Assembly (NCBI GenBank): GCA_947650285.1
Contig: CANTFL010000910.1
Span: 29,640 to 93,639 of the forward strand
DNA from: Hyaloperonospora brassicae
Taxonomy: Eukaryota; Oomycota; Peronosporomycetes; Peronosporales; Peronosporaceae
DNA length: 64,000 bases
Direction: 5' to 3'
Below the pieces are notes generated by a model. It was not told the origin of the DNA. It was given only the letters and a program-made list of their open reading frames with translations, and did not search any database. Below are positions 12,103 through 23,250 of this stretch, piece by piece. The position numbers and the translations under genes were made by a program. Every line of letters starts with the position of its first letter. The first letter of the stretch is position 1.

Positions 12103-13779
12103 ATGAGCCCAAGCGCCATGACTCCCTCGCACGATGCCAAGGTCACCATTGACAAGTTCAACGGTGACAACTACGCGACATGGAGCCGCTACATGCGTGG
12201 CGTGTTCCTGACGAAGTCGACGTGGCATGTCGTGAACCGGGAGACGTCGCCGACGTTTGCAGACCCACGCGCCATGGACGACTACGCCAAGGCAAGCAAC
12301 GTGGCGTTCGGTCTTATGCTTCTGCATATGGACGCGGACTACCACCACGTGGTTGATGACTGCGAAGAAGCCTGGGCCGCATGGGTGCGCATCAAGACGC
12401 TCTACGGAGGATCGCAGAAGGCCGGTCGCATCTTCTTGAAGCGCCAGCTCTTCAGCATGGAGATGGCGGAAGGCGGCAATGTGTTGCACCATTGCAACGA
12501 GGTCCTCAACATCAGCGCGAAGCTCAGCAGCATCGGCGCCAAGATGGAGGACGAGGACGTGGCGATCTGCTTGCTGCGCAGTCTCCCCAAGAGCTACGAG
12601 AACGTCGTTCTCAACTTGGAGATGAACAGCGCTGAACTTCGATCGCGCGACGTTGTCAAGGTGCTCACGAACGAGCATATCAAGCGTCAAGGTGCCAAGA
12701 CTGCGGCGGTGAAGACCGAGGACGCAGCCAAGGCATTCAATGCTGAGCGTGAACCGCATCAATGCTCGTATTGTGGCAAATTGGGGCACACGGTGGAACG
12801 GTGCTGGACCAAACAGAAAGCGGAAAACAAGGGCCCGAGACGCGGCGGCAATGGCCGTGGACGCGGGGCCAACAATGTCCACTGGCGCAGCGAAGGGGAT
12901 GACTACGAGTACATGGATCGAGTCGCCTTCGCAGTCTCGCTTGAGTGTGGACTTTCAACAGGCAAGAGCATGCCGGGGATGTGGGCGGTCGACAGCGGCG
13001 CAACGCACCACATCTGCAACGACAAGGCCAAGTTCGCGACCCTCAACGAGCGGGACGAAGGAGAACTTTCGGTGGCTGATGGCAGCAAGGCTGCAATCAA
13101 GGGTGTGGGAACCATCATGGAATTGGTGGTTCTGCCCAACGGTAATGAGCGCATGATCGAGATTAAGGACGCGCTCTTTGTGCCGAGCATGAGCAAGAAT
13201 CTACTTTCGGTGCCGCAGATCAACAAGACTGGGAAGTTTCAAGTCGTCTTCGACGGTCGCAAGATGAACGTGACACGCAAGAACTCGACACAAGTCGTGG
13301 CTACGGCGGATCTCGTCGATGGACTCTACTGGCTTCGTACGCCTCAACCGTCGGCCAACACGGTGATGAACAACCAGGTTGTCGACCTGCACGCTCGCAT
13401 GGGTCATGCACCTTTCGACGTTCTTCGCAAGATGGTCAACGATGGTCTGATCAAGGACGCCAAAGCTCCTGCCAAGTCAAACGGATCAAGCTTGTGTCGC
13501 GGGTGTCAACAAGGGAAGATGGTTCAAAAACCATTCCCAAGCAACCGCGACAAGCGTCGTTATGCCACGTTTGAGCTACTTCACTTCGATATCTGCGGCC
13601 CAATGGAAGAAGTCTCGATTGGCGGCAGCAGATATTTGCTGCTGATTGTTGACGAAGCCAGCGGGTGCATGAAGGGTTTCTGCTTACGTGCCAAGTCGGA
13701 GAGCGAAGACTGCGTCAAGAGTTACATTCTCAAGATCGAGACCCAGTTATTGAGGGTTACCGGTACAATCCGAACTTAG
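12103..13779 (+). CDS. Truncated Copia gag-protease-integrase ORF, unit 7
   Basis: Intact 558-aa ORF and the last truncated unit before the complete element. It shares the silent ggccaag variant (near 13026) with the complete element and with the copies to its right, so it is closer to them than units 1-6. It has its own cattccc change at about 13535. Confidence 0.85.
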   Translation: MSPSAMTPSHDAKVTIDKFNGDNYATWSRYMRGVFLTKSTWHVVNRETSPTFADPRAMDDYAKASNVAFGLMLLHMDADYHHVVDDCEEAWAAWVRIKTLYGGSQKAGRIFLKRQLFSMEMAEGGNVLHHCNEVLNISAKLSSIGAKMEDEDVAICLLRSLPKSYENVVLNLEMNSAELRSRDVVKVLTNEHIKRQGAKTAAVKTEDAAKAFNAEREPHQCSYCGKLGHTVERCWTKQKAENKGPRRGGNGRGRGANNVHWRSEGDDYEYMDRVAFAVSLECGLSTGKSMPGMWAVDSGATHHICNDKAKFATLNERDEGELSVADGSKAAIKGVGTIMELVVLPNGNERMIEIKDALFVPSMSKNLLSVPQINKTGKFQVVFDGRKMNVTRKNSTQVVATADLVDGLYWLRTPQPSANTVMNNQVVDLHARMGHAPFDVLRKMVNDGLIKDAKAPAKSNGSSLCRGCQQGKMVQKPFPSNRDKRRYATFELLHFDICGPMEEVSIGGSRYLLLIVDEASGCMKGFCLRAKSESEDCVKSYILKIETQLLRVTGTIRT

Positions 13780-14026
13780 CGCGTAGTTCTTACGGGATAG
13801 TTCTTACGTCGGTAATTACCTCAGAGATGATTAGACGCGTAGGATGATTGGACGCGTGTAAATCAGGTTGATTAGATGCACCATGTGATTGGATGCAGTC
13901 TAGGGTAGGCAGAGTTAAGACCTATGAATCAATCACTTTCCGATTTCCATTCTTCAGAGCAAGTGTCTTCTCTTCGGCTCGTCCAAGTGCAGACTCTCTT
14001 GCCCGCCTCAGCTTCCGACGCCAACA
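13748..14026 (+). repeat. 5' LTR of the complete Copia element
   Basis: TATTGAGGG...CGCCAACA. It contains four imperfect copies of TGATTRGAYGC between about 13828 and 13898 and a doubled TAGTTCTTACG near its left end, which may be promoter or enhancer elements. Confidence 0.9.
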
Positions 14027-14045
14027 GGTTATGAGCCCAAGCGCC
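14027..14045 (+). promoter_or_regulatory. Primer-binding site of the complete Copia element
   Basis: GGTTATGAGCCCAAGCGCC is adjacent to the LTR. It is complementary to the initiator tRNA-Met anticodon arm, implying priming by a tRNA fragment as in Drosophila copia and Ty5. It includes the gag ATG at 14031. Confidence 0.75.
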
Positions 14046-17000
14046 ATGACTCCCTCGCACGATGCCAAGGTCACCATTGACAAGTTCAACGGTGACAACT
14101 ACGCGACATGGAGCCGCTACATGCGTGGCGTGTTCCTGACGAAGTCGACGTGGCATGTCGTGAACCGGGAGACGTCGCCGACGTTTGCAGACCCACGCGC
14201 CATGGACGACTACGCCAAGGCAAGCAACGTGGCGTTCGGTCTTATGCTTCTGCATATGGACGCGGACTACCACCACGTGGTTGATGACTGCGAAGAAGCC
14301 TGGGCCGCATGGGTGCGCATCAAGACGCTCTACGGAGGATCGCAGAAGGCCGGTCGCATCTTCTTGAAGCGCCAGCTCTTCAGCATGGAGATGGCGGAAG
14401 GCGGCAATGTGTTGCACCATTGCAACGAGGTCCTCAACATCAGCGCGAAGCTCAGCAGCATCGGCGCCAAGATGGAGGACGAGGACGTGGCGATCTGCTT
14501 GCTGCGCAGTCTCCCCAAGAGCTACGAGAACGTCGTTCTCAACTTGGAGATGAACAGTGCTGAACTTCGATCGCGCGACGTTGTCAAGGTGCTCACGAAC
14601 GAGCATATCAAGCGTCAAGGTGCCAAGACTGCGGCGGTGAAGACCGAGGACGCAGCCAAGGCATTCAATGCTGAGCGTGAACCGCATCAATGCTCGTATT
14701 GTGGCAAATTGGGGCACACGGTGGAACGGTGCTGGACCAAACAGAAAGCGGAAAACAAGGGCCCGAGACGCGGCGGCAATGGCCGTGGACGCGGGGCCAA
14801 CAATGTCCACTGGCGCAGCGAAGGGGATGACTACGAGTACATGGATCGAGTCGCCTTCGCAGTCTCGCTTGAGTGTGGACTTTCAACAGGCAAGAGCATG
14901 CCGGGGATGTGGGCGGTCGACAGCGGCGCAACGCACCACATCTGCAACGACAAGGCCAAGTTCGCGACCCTCAACGAGCGGGACGAAGGAGAACTTTCGG
15001 TGGCTGATGGCAGCAAGGCTGCAATCAAGGGTGTGGGAACCATCATGGAATTGGTGGTTCTGCCCAACGGTAATGAGCGCATGATCGAGATTAAGGACGC
15101 GCTCTTTGTGCCGAGCATGAGCAAGAATCTACTTTCGGTGCCGCAGATCAACAAGACTGGGAAGTTTCAAGTCGTCTTCGACGGTCGCAAGATGAACGTG
15201 ACACGCAAGAACTCGACACAAGTCGTGGCTACGGCGGATCTCGTCGATGGACTCTACTGGCTTCGTACGCCTCAACCGTCGGCCAACACGGTGATGAACA
15301 ACCAGGTTGTCGACCTGCACGCTCGCATGGGTCATGCACCTTTCGACGTTCTTCGCAAGATGGTCAACGATGGTCTGATCAAGGACGCCAAAGCTCCTGC
15401 CAAGTCAAACGGATCAAGCTTGTGTCGCGGGTGTCAACAAGGGAAGATGGTTCAAAAACCATTTCCAAGCAACCGCGACAAGCGTCGTTATGCCACGTTT
15501 GAGCTACTTCACTTCGATATCTGCGGCCCAATGGAAGAAGTCTCGATTGGCGGCAGCAGATATTTGCTGCTGATTGTTGACGAAGCCAGCGGGTGCATGA
15601 AGGGTTTCTGCTTACGTGCCAAGTCGGAGAGCGAAGACTGCGTCAAGAGTTACATTCTCAAGATCGAGACCCAGTTCGGCAAGAAGGTCAAGTTCGTTCG
15701 CCACGATGGAGCACGTGAGTTTGCATCCAACTCGCTCAAGGTCTTTTACGAGAACGAAGGTATCGAGCAACAGACCACGGTTCCGTATGCGCACCAGACC
15801 AACGGCACGGCAGAGCGCGCCATTCGGTCTATTGTCACGATCGGCCGCAGCTTGCTGCACCACGCCAAACTTGACAAGTGTTTTTGGGCTGAAGCGGCCA
15901 TGACGGCCATCTACATCAAGAACCGTCTGCCATCGCCCAAGATTCCCCACAAAACGCCGTTCGAGATCGTGTGTGGCTCAAAGCCAAGCGTCAAGCACAT
16001 GCGTATATTCGGGTGTCAAGCATACATCTTGACTCCGAAGGAAAAACGACTCAAGTGGGATCCCAAGGCTCGTGTCGGCATCTTCATGGGCTACGAAGAA
16101 GTTTCCAAGGCATATCGCGTGTTTGACATCGAGGCTGGACAAGTTGTGATCAGCCGTGATGTCAACTTCGACGAGTCAGCTTTCGGGTTTTCGATGGAGC
16201 CATCAAGTGAAGAAGTCGATGATGCAACGTTGGACCTCGATCTTCTCGACATCAACGACAGCGATGTGCGCCAGACGAACTACAGACAGACCGGCAAGCG
16301 AAAGGACCGGCCAAGCAACAACGTTATGCGCCCAGCCCGTCGTCGAACTGGGTTGGAGGAAGCAAGTGCACCGGACAGCTCATTCGATCGCCACCAGAAA
16401 CGTCGATCAAGTGGCAGAGAAGATCCAAGATATACCGACGATGAAGAAGAAAAAGAGGACATCAGTGATCAAGATGATGACTCCACGCCTCCTACTTTCT
16501 GGCGTGCAAGTGCTAATGCAGTGGAGGCGACTGATCTGGCTGAGCCTACAACGTTTCAGGATGCGATCAGCGGACCTGATCAAGTTCACTGGCGCAAGGC
16601 CATTCGGGCCGAGCTCGAGTCGATGCGACTTCGCGGTGTCTTTCGTGCTGCCAAGTTGCCGAGTAACCAACGCGCTATTGGGACCAAGTGGGTGTTCAAG
16701 ATCAAGCGCAAAGCAAGCGGAACGATCGAGAAGTTCAAGGCGCGTTTAGTTGCGAAGGGCTTCAAGCAGAAGTACGGAATCGACTACACCGAAACATTCT
16801 CGCCGGTGGTCAAGTACGTGACACTGCGCATGGTAATTGCGATCACCAAGTACTTCGACTGGCCTCTCGACCAACTTGACGTGGTGACGGCATTCCTGTA
16901 CGGAGTGATGAAGGAAAAGGTGTTCTGCAACATCCCAGAAGGTGTTGAGATGGATGGCGACTTCGACTGTCTCGAGTTGGTGAAAGCGATCTACGGTCTC

Positions 17001-18092
17001 AAGCAAGCGTCGCGCGTGTGGAACGAGACTTTCGACGACTTCGTGTGCTCAATCGGATTTCAAGTATCGGCATTCGACCCGTGTCTCTACATCAAGATGG
17101 TCGACGGTCACTGCGTGCTGGTGCTGGTCTACGTGGACGACGTGCTCGTGACAGGCAGCTCACTCGACTTGATCGCGCAGACAAAGGCCGATCTCAAGAC
17201 GCGCTTCGAGATGACCGACAGCGGCAAGTGCACTTTTGTGCTGGGCATCGAATTGGTCGACGGACCTGACGGCAGTGTCACCATGTGCCAGCGCCGCTAT
17301 GTCGACGACATCCTTAAGCGCTTCGGTATGGACGAGTGCAAGGCCACTGTTGGTCCGGTCGACTTGAGCTCTCCACTTGTGCCTAGCAACCATGGGACCA
17401 AGATGGACGCTCCGTTTCGCGAAGCAGTTGGTGCTCTGATGCACCTGATGACCGCGACCCGCCCAGACATAGCGTATGCTGTGGGTTACGTGTCGCGCTT
17501 CATGGAGAATCCGCAACAAGAGCACTGGGTTGCAGTAAAGCGCATCTTCCGCTACCTTCAAGGCACCAAGTCGCACGGGGTCTGCTACCAACCAAGCGAC
17601 AAGATCGACTTTCGCGGATACTCCGACGCGGACTGGGCTGGCGACCACGCGGATCGCAAGTCAACTTCGGGCTACGTATTCATGCTGCTCGGCGCACCCA
17701 TCAGCTGGGGAAGCAAGAAGCAGTCAAGCGTGTCGCTATCGACGAGTGAAGCGGAATACATCGCGCTGAGTCTGACCATCCAAGAAGGCAAGTGGATCCA
17801 TCGCCTGCTATGCGAGGTTCTGACGGCTGCCAACGAAGAAGGTCCAGAGCTTATCATCTTTGAAGACAACCAGTCGTGCATCAAGATGACGAAGAACCCA
17901 GTCAACCACGGACGTGCCAAGCACATCGACATCAAGTACCACCACATCCGTGATGAAGTCAAGCGCGGCGAAGTGCAGCTTGAGTATTGCGAGACGGCGA
18001 CCATGTTAGCGGACATCATGACGAAGGGACTACATGGACCACGCCACAAGGACTTGACGGCGGCTCTCGGCATCCGTGCGAGTTCGGATTGA
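14031..18092 (+). CDS. Copia Gag-Pol polyprotein (complete)
   Basis: A 1353-aa single ORF in Copia order. Gag capsid lies at about residues 20-200 and the CCHC knuckle at 221-234. The protease active site is D297 in DSGA. The integrase zinc domain is H430/H435/C465/C468 and the integrase triad is D496, D559, E595, exactly a D-35-E spacing. Reverse transcriptase has D950 (LDVVTAF) and YVDD at 1034-1037. RNase H has D1199, E1240 and D1279. It ends with the usual Copia tail (ADIMTKGL). All expected catalytic residues are present. No frameshift separates Gag from Pol, as is common in Ty1/copia elements. The frame stays open upstream to an ATG in the LTR at 13893, but the ATG after the LTR is preferred because it matches the Gag N-terminus. 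The product should act in virus-like particles and then the nucleus. Confidence 0.95.
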   Translation: MSPSAMTPSHDAKVTIDKFNGDNYATWSRYMRGVFLTKSTWHVVNRETSPTFADPRAMDDYAKASNVAFGLMLLHMDADYHHVVDDCEEAWAAWVRIKTLYGGSQKAGRIFLKRQLFSMEMAEGGNVLHHCNEVLNISAKLSSIGAKMEDEDVAICLLRSLPKSYENVVLNLEMNSAELRSRDVVKVLTNEHIKRQGAKTAAVKTEDAAKAFNAEREPHQCSYCGKLGHTVERCWTKQKAENKGPRRGGNGRGRGANNVHWRSEGDDYEYMDRVAFAVSLECGLSTGKSMPGMWAVDSGATHHICNDKAKFATLNERDEGELSVADGSKAAIKGVGTIMELVVLPNGNERMIEIKDALFVPSMSKNLLSVPQINKTGKFQVVFDGRKMNVTRKNSTQVVATADLVDGLYWLRTPQPSANTVMNNQVVDLHARMGHAPFDVLRKMVNDGLIKDAKAPAKSNGSSLCRGCQQGKMVQKPFPSNRDKRRYATFELLHFDICGPMEEVSIGGSRYLLLIVDEASGCMKGFCLRAKSESEDCVKSYILKIETQFGKKVKFVRHDGAREFASNSLKVFYENEGIEQQTTVPYAHQTNGTAERAIRSIVTIGRSLLHHAKLDKCFWAEAAMTAIYIKNRLPSPKIPHKTPFEIVCGSKPSVKHMRIFGCQAYILTPKEKRLKWDPKARVGIFMGYEEVSKAYRVFDIEAGQVVISRDVNFDESAFGFSMEPSSEEVDDATLDLDLLDINDSDVRQTNYRQTGKRKDRPSNNVMRPARRRTGLEEASAPDSSFDRHQKRRSSGREDPRYTDDEEEKEDISDQDDDSTPPTFWRASANAVEATDLAEPTTFQDAISGPDQVHWRKAIRAELESMRLRGVFRAAKLPSNQRAIGTKWVFKIKRKASGTIEKFKARLVAKGFKQKYGIDYTETFSPVVKYVTLRMVIAITKYFDWPLDQLDVVTAFLYGVMKEKVFCNIPEGVEMDGDFDCLELVKAIYGLKQASRVWNETFDDFVCSIGFQVSAFDPCLYIKMVDGHCVLVLVYVDDVLVTGSSLDLIAQTKADLKTRFEMTDSGKCTFVLGIELVDGPDGSVTMCQRRYVDDILKRFGMDECKATVGPVDLSSPLVPSNHGTKMDAPFREAVGALMHLMTATRPDIAYAVGYVSRFMENPQQEHWVAVKRIFRYLQGTKSHGVCYQPSDKIDFRGYSDADWAGDHADRKSTSGYVFMLLGAPISWGSKKQSSVSLSTSEAEYIALSLTIQEGKWIHRLLCEVLTAANEEGPELIIFEDNQSCIKMTKNPVNHGRAKHIDIKYHHIRDEVKRGEVQLEYCETATMLADIMTKGLHGPRHKDLTAALGIRASSD

Positions 18093-18099
18093 GGGGGCG
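18091..18099 (+). promoter_or_regulatory. Polypurine tract
   Basis: GAGGGGGCG sits immediately before the 3' LTR (TATTG at 18100) and overlaps the last two bases of the polyprotein stop codon (18090-18092). It is the only PPT in the chain. All truncated units have AGACCCAGT before their next LTR instead. Confidence 0.8.
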
Positions 18100-18378
18100 T
18101 ATTGAGGGTTACCGGTACAATCCGAACTTAGCGCGTAGTTCTTACGGGATAGTTCTTACGTCGGTAATTACCTCAGAGATGATTAGACGCGTAGGATGAT
18201 TGGACGCGTGTAAATCAGGTTGATTAGATGCACCATGTGATTGGATGCAGTCTAGGGTAGGCAGAGTTAAGACCTATGAATCAATCACTTTCCGATTTCC
18301 ATTCTTCAGAGCAAGTGTCTTCTCTTCGGCTCGTCCAAGTGCAGACTCTCTTGCCCGCCTCAGCTTCCGACGCCAACA
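18100..18378 (+). repeat. 3' LTR of the complete Copia element and 5' LTR of the next copy
   Basis: 279 bp, read by eye as identical to the 5' LTR at 13748. It follows the PPT and is followed directly by a PBS and another gag, so one LTR is shared by two elements. Confidence 0.9.
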
Positions 18379-18382
18379 GGTT

Positions 18383-21300
18383 ATGAGCCCAAGCGCCATG
18401 ACTCCCTCGCACGATGCCAAGGTCACCATTGACAAGTTCAACGGTGACAACTACGCGACATGGAGCCGCTACATGCGTGGCGTGTTCCTGACGAAGTCGA
18501 CGTGGCATGTCGTGAACCGGGAGACGTCGCCGACGTTTGCAGACCCACGCGCCATGGACGACTACGCCAAGGCAAGCAACGTGGCGTTCGGTCTTATGCT
18601 TCTGCATATGGACGCGGACTACCACCACGTGGTTGATGACTGCGAAGAAGCCTGGGCCGCATGGGTGCGCATCAAGACGCTCTACGGAGGATCGCAGAAG
18701 GCCGGTCGCATCTTCTTGAAGCGCCAGCTCTTCAGCATGGAGATGGCGGAAGGCGGCAATGTGTTGCACCATTGCAACGAGGTCCTCAACATCAGCGCGA
18801 AGCTCAGCAGCATCGGCGCCAAGATGGAGGACGAGGACGTGGCGATCTGCTTGCTGCGCAGTCTCCCGAAGAGCTACGAGAACGTCGTTCTCAACTTGGA
18901 GATGAACAGTGCTGAACTTCGATCGCGCGACGTTGTCAAGGTGCTCACGAACGAGCATATCAAGCGTCAAGGTGCCAAGACTGCGGCGGTGAAGACCGAG
19001 GACGCAGCCAAGGCATTCAATGCTGAGCGTGAACCGCATCAATGCTCGTATTGTGGCAAATTGGGGCACACGGTGGAACGGTGCTGGACCAAACAGAAAG
19101 CGGAAAACAAGGGCCCGAGACGCGGCGGCAATGGCCGTGGACGCGGGGCCAACAATGTCCACTGGCGCAGCGAAGGGGATGACTACGAGTACATGGATCG
19201 AGTCGCCTTCGCAGTCTCGCTTGAGTGTGGACTTTCAACAGGCAAGAGCATGCCGGGGATGTGGGCGGTCGACAGCGGCGCAACGCACCACATCTGCAAC
19301 GACAAGGCCAAGTTCGCGACCCTCAACGAGCGGGACGAAGGAGAACTTTCGGTGGCTGATGGCAGCAAGGCTGCAATCAAGGGTGTGGGAACCATCATGG
19401 AATTGGTGGTTCTGCCCAACGGTAATGAGCGCATGATCGAGATTAAGGACGCGCTCTTTGTGCCGAGCATGAGCAAGAATCTACTTTCGGTGCCGCAGAT
19501 CAACAAGACTGGGAAGTTTCAAGTCGTCTTCGACGGTCGCAAGATGAACGTGACACGCAAGAACTCGACACAAGTCGTGGCTACGGCGGATCTCGTCGAT
19601 GGACTCTACTGGCTTCGTACGCCTCAACCGTCGGCCAACACGGTGATGAACAACCAGGTTGTCGACCTGCACGCTCGCATGGGTCATGCACCTTTCGACG
19701 TTCTTCGCAAGATGGTCAACGATGGTCTGATCAAGGACGCCAAAGCTCCTGCCAAGTCAAACGGATCAAGCTTGTGTCGCGGGTGTCAACAAGGGAAGAT
19801 GGTTCAAAAACCATTTCCAAGCAACCGCGACAAGCGTCGTTATGCCACGTTTGAGCTACTTCACTTCGATATCTGCGGCCCAATGGAAGAAGTCTCGATT
19901 GGCGGCAGCAGATATTTGCTGCTGATTGTTGACGAAGCCAGCGGGTGCATGAAGGGTTTCTGCTTACGTGCCAAGTCGGAGAGCGAAGACTGCGTCAAGA
20001 GTTACATTCTCAAGATCGAGACCCAGTTCGGCAAGAAGGTCAAGTTCGTTCGCCACGATGGAGCACGTGAGTTTGCATCCAACTCGCTCAAGGTCTTTTA
20101 CGAGAACGAAGGTATCGAGCAACAGACCACGGTTCCGTATGCGCACCAGACCAACGGCACGGCAGAGCGCGCCATTCGGTCTATTGTCACGATCGGCCGC
20201 AGCTTGCTGCACCACGCCAAACTTGACAAGTGTTTTTGGGCTGAAGCGGCCATGACGGCCATCTACATCAATAACCGTCTGCCATCGCCCAAGATTCCCC
20301 ACAAAACGCCGTTCGAGATCGTGTGTGGCTCAAAGCCAAGCGTCAAGCACATGCGTATATTCGGGTGTCAAGCATACATCTTGACTCCGAAGGAAAAACG
20401 ACTCAAGTGGGATCCCAAGGCTCGTGTCGGCATCTTCATGGGCTACGAAGAAGTTTCCAAGGCATATCGCGTGTTTGACATCGAGGCTGGACAAGTTGTG
20501 ATCAACTACGCGACATGGAGCCGCTACATGCGTGGCGTGTTCCTGACGAAGTCGACGTGGCATGTCGTGAACCGGGAGACGTCGCCGACGTTTGCAGACC
20601 CACGCGCCATGGACGACTACGCCAAGGCAAGCAACGTGGCGTTCGGTCTTATGCTTCTGCATATGGACGCGGACTACCACCACGTGGTTGATGACTGCGA
20701 AGAAGCCTGGGCCGCATGGGTGCGCATCAAGACGCTCTACGGAGGATCGCAGAAGGCCGGTCGCATCTTCTTGAAGCGCCAGCTCTTCAGCATGGAGATG
20801 GCGGAAGGCGGCAATGTGTTGCACCATTGCAACGAGGTCCTCAACATCAGCGCGAAGCTAAGCAGCATCGGCGCCAAGATGGAGGACGAGGACGTGGCGA
20901 TCTGCTTGCTGCGCAGTCTCCCCAAGAGCTACGAGAACGTCGTTCTCAACTTGGAGATGAACAGTGCTGAACTTCGATCGCGCGACGTTGTCAAGGTGCT
21001 CACGAACGAGCATATCAAGCGTCAAGGTGCCAAGACTGCGGCGGTGAAGACCGAGGACGCAGCCAAGGCATTCAATGCTGAGCGCGAACCGCATCAATGC
21101 TCGTATTGTGGCAAATTGGGGCACACGGTGGAACGGTGCTGGACCAAACAGAAAGCGGAAAACAAGGGCCCGAGACGCGGCGGCAATGGCCGTGGACGCG
21201 GGGCCAACAATGTCCACTGGCGCAGCGAAGAGGATGACTACGAGTACATGGATCGAGTCGCCTTCGCAGTCTCGCTTGAGTGTGGACTATCAACAGGCAA

Positions 21301-22156
21301 GAGCATGCCGGGGATGTGGGCGGTCGACAGCGGCGCAACGCACCACATCTGCAACGACAAGGCCAAGTTCGCGACCCTCAACGAGCGGGACGAAGGAGAA
21401 CTTTCGGTGGCTGATGGCAGCAAGGCTGCAATCAAGGGTGTGGGAACCATCATGGAATTGGTGGTTCTGCCCAACGGTGATGAGCGCATGATCGAGATTA
21501 AGGACGCGCTCTTTGTGCCGAGCATGAGCAAGAATCTACTTTCGGTGCCGCAGATCAACAAGACTGGGAAGTTTCAAGTCGTCTTCGACGGTCGCAAGAT
21601 GAACGTGACACGCAAGAACTCGACACAAGTCGTGGCTACGGCGGATCTCGTCGATGGACTCTACTGGCTTCGTACGCCTCAACCGTCGGCCAACACGGTG
21701 ATGAACAACCAGGTTGTCGACCTGCACGCTCGCATGGGTCATGCACCTTTCGACGTTCTTCGCAAGATGGTCAACGATGGTCTGATCAAGGACGCCAAAG
21801 CTCCTGCCAAGTCGAACGGATCAAGCTTGTGTCGCGGGTGTCAACAAGGGAAGATGGTTCAAAAACCATTCCCAAGCAACCGCGACAAGCGTCGTTATGC
21901 CACGTTTGAGCTACTTCACTTCGATATCTGCGGCCCAATGGAAGAAGTCTCGATCGGCGGCAGCAGATATTTGCTGCTGATTGTTGACGAAGCCAGCGGG
22001 TGCATGAAGGGATTCTGCTTACGTGCCAAGTCGGAGAGCGAAGACTGCGTCAAGAGTTACATTCTCAAGATCGTGAAGAACTTTAGACTTCCTTTTCCGG
22101 GTGCAAAACACAAAGTGAATATATTTTTATTGTGGGTTTTTTTTTCGCATTTTTAA
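18383..22156 (+). CDS. Rearranged Copia ORF: two gag-PR-IN blocks fused in frame
   Basis: A 1257-codon ORF. Residues 1 to about 707 repeat Gag, zinc knuckle, protease and nearly all of integrase (the full DD35E region) of the complete element. At 20503-20504 (gtgatCAactacg) the sequence jumps back into gag, at the codons for [11 protein letters not shown], with a CA microhomology and without loss of frame. A second Gag (missing its first residues), knuckle, protease and integrase N-terminus follow. At 22074 the element sequence stops in integrase and about 27 codons of unrelated AT-rich DNA finish the ORF. RT and RNase H are absent. The second block has its own variants (gagcgcgaacc, gaagaggat, ggactatc, ggtgatg), so it comes from another, more diverged copy. 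It cannot be autonomous. Confidence 0.85.
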   Translation: MSPSAMTPSHDAKVTIDKFNGDNYATWSRYMRGVFLTKSTWHVVNRETSPTFADPRAMDDYAKASNVAFGLMLLHMDADYHHVVDDCEEAWAAWVRIKTLYGGSQKAGRIFLKRQLFSMEMAEGGNVLHHCNEVLNISAKLSSIGAKMEDEDVAICLLRSLPKSYENVVLNLEMNSAELRSRDVVKVLTNEHIKRQGAKTAAVKTEDAAKAFNAEREPHQCSYCGKLGHTVERCWTKQKAENKGPRRGGNGRGRGANNVHWRSEGDDYEYMDRVAFAVSLECGLSTGKSMPGMWAVDSGATHHICNDKAKFATLNERDEGELSVADGSKAAIKGVGTIMELVVLPNGNERMIEIKDALFVPSMSKNLLSVPQINKTGKFQVVFDGRKMNVTRKNSTQVVATADLVDGLYWLRTPQPSANTVMNNQVVDLHARMGHAPFDVLRKMVNDGLIKDAKAPAKSNGSSLCRGCQQGKMVQKPFPSNRDKRRYATFELLHFDICGPMEEVSIGGSRYLLLIVDEASGCMKGFCLRAKSESEDCVKSYILKIETQFGKKVKFVRHDGAREFASNSLKVFYENEGIEQQTTVPYAHQTNGTAERAIRSIVTIGRSLLHHAKLDKCFWAEAAMTAIYINNRLPSPKIPHKTPFEIVCGSKPSVKHMRIFGCQAYILTPKEKRLKWDPKARVGIFMGYEEVSKAYRVFDIEAGQVVINYATWSRYMRGVFLTKSTWHVVNRETSPTFADPRAMDDYAKASNVAFGLMLLHMDADYHHVVDDCEEAWAAWVRIKTLYGGSQKAGRIFLKRQLFSMEMAEGGNVLHHCNEVLNISAKLSSIGAKMEDEDVAICLLRSLPKSYENVVLNLEMNSAELRSRDVVKVLTNEHIKRQGAKTAAVKTEDAAKAFNAEREPHQCSYCGKLGHTVERCWTKQKAENKGPRRGGNGRGRGANNVHWRSEEDDYEYMDRVAFAVSLECGLSTGKSMPGMWAVDSGATHHICNDKAKFATLNERDEGELSVADGSKAAIKGVGTIMELVVLPNGDERMIEIKDALFVPSMSKNLLSVPQINKTGKFQVVFDGRKMNVTRKNSTQVVATADLVDGLYWLRTPQPSANTVMNNQVVDLHARMGHAPFDVLRKMVNDGLIKDAKAPAKSNGSSLCRGCQQGKMVQKPFPSNRDKRRYATFELLHFDICGPMEEVSIGGSRYLLLIVDEASGCMKGFCLRAKSESEDCVKSYILKIVKNFRLPFPGAKHKVNIFLLWVFFSHF

Positions 22157-22166
22157 ACACACCCAT
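22074..22166. other. AT-rich spacer between two Copia fragments
   Basis: 93 bp not found elsewhere in the window, with a TTTTTTTTTCGCATTTTTAA stretch near its right end. It starts after AAGATCG in integrase, 9 bp before the point where the array units are cut, and ends at the TATTG start of the next LTR. It could be original genomic flank or filler DNA from repair. Confidence 0.6.
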
Positions 22167-22430
22167 TATTGAGGGTTACCGATACAATCCGAACTTAAGC
22201 GTAGTTCTTACGGGATAGTTTTTACGTCGGTAATTACGCAGGAATGATTAGACGAGTAGGGTGATTAGACGCGGCCGACTGATTTATATGTCACATATAA
22301 GGATCAGGGCGTAGGCAGATAAGCTCCGATAATCAATCACTTTCCAATTTCCATTCTTCAGAGCAAGTGTCTTCTCTTCGGCTCGTCCAAGCGCAGACTC
22401 TCTCGTCCGCCCCAACTTCCGACGCCAACA
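22167..22430 (+). mobile_element. Copia LTR, subfamily B
   Basis: 264 bp, TATTGAGGGTTACCGAT...CGCCAACA, with the same ends as the array LTRs but many substitutions and a 15-bp shorter middle. It contains the hairpin TATATGT-c-ACATATA near 22285-22299 and resembles the LTR at 1-270. The same PBS follows. Confidence 0.88.
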
Positions 22431-22434
22431 GGTT

Positions 22435-23180
22435 ATGAGCCCAAGCGCCATGACTCCCTCGCACGATGCCAAGGTCACCATTGACAAGTTCAACGGTGAC
22501 AACTACGCGACATGGAGCCGCTACATGCGTGGCGTGTTCCTGACGAAGTCGACGTGGCATGTCGTGAACCGGGAGACGTCGCCGACGTTTGCAGACCCAC
22601 GCGCCATGGACGACTACGCCAAGGCAAGCAACGTGGCGTTTGGTCTTATGCTTCTGCATATGGACGCGTACTACCACCACGTGGTTGATGACTGCGAAGA
22701 AGCCTGGGCCGCATGGGTGCGCATCAAGACGCTCTACGGAGGATCGCAGAAGGCCGGTCGCATCTTCTTGAAGCGCCAGCTCTTCAGCATGGAGATGGCG
22801 GAAGGCGGCAATGTGTTGCACCATTGCAACGAGGTCCTCAACATCAGCGCGAAGCTCAGCAGCATCGGCGCCAAGATGGAGGACGAGGACGTGGCGATCT
22901 GCTTGCTGCGCAGTCTCCCCAAGAGCTACGAGAACGTCGTTCTCAACTTGGAGATGAACAGTGCTGAACTTCGATCGCGCGACGTTGTCAAGGTGCTCAC
23001 AAACGAGCATATCAAGCGTCAAGGTACCAAGACTGCGGCGGTGAAGACCGAGGACGCAGCCAAGGCATTCAATGCTGAGCGCGAACCGCATCAATGCTCG
23101 TATTGTGGCAAATTGGGGCACACGGTGGAACGGTGCTGGACCAAACAGAAAGCGGAAAACAAGGGCCCGAGACGCGGTAC
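22435..23180 (+). pseudogene. Copia gag fragment, 3'-truncated
   Basis: Starts at the usual gag ATG and covers Gag through the zinc knuckle (near 23096-23137). It breaks at about 23176, shortly after the GPRRG codons. The frame then runs through foreign DNA to 23307. It has private changes, such as Tyr for Asp at gcgtactac (22668), and shares gagcgcgaacc with the second block of the fused ORF. Protease and everything downstream are missing. Confidence 0.85.
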
Positions 23181-23250
23181 GGGCTGGGGACGGGGCCAAA
23201 TACCAGTAATACGCAGTCTGAACGGTGCTGGGCTGATTTTACGTATTGCT
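23177..23250. other. Junction DNA between Copia and Gypsy remnants
   Basis: About 70 bp that match neither the Copia internal sequence nor the continuing Gypsy gag frame. Part (ggacggggccaa) resembles the lost Copia sequence (ggacgcggggccaa), so this may be badly diverged Copia or filler DNA. Confidence 0.4.

Larger units (their letters stand above)
13748..18378 (+). mobile_element. Complete Copia LTR retrotransposon (4631 bp)
   Basis: 5' LTR 13748-14026 and 3' LTR 18100-18378, each 279 bp and with no difference that I can find. The internal region is 4073 bp, of which 4062 are one ORF. The PBS overlaps the start codon and the polypurine tract overlaps the stop codon. Identical LTRs and an unbroken ORF indicate recent insertion or recent homogenisation. 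No target-site duplication can be read, because the left flank is the truncated integrase of unit 7 and the 3' LTR also serves as 5' LTR of the next copy. Confidence 0.92.

Noticed and set aside
20330..20827. A minus-strand frame crossing the Copia fusion joint
   Set aside because: It is the reverse shadow of the fused integrase-gag frame.
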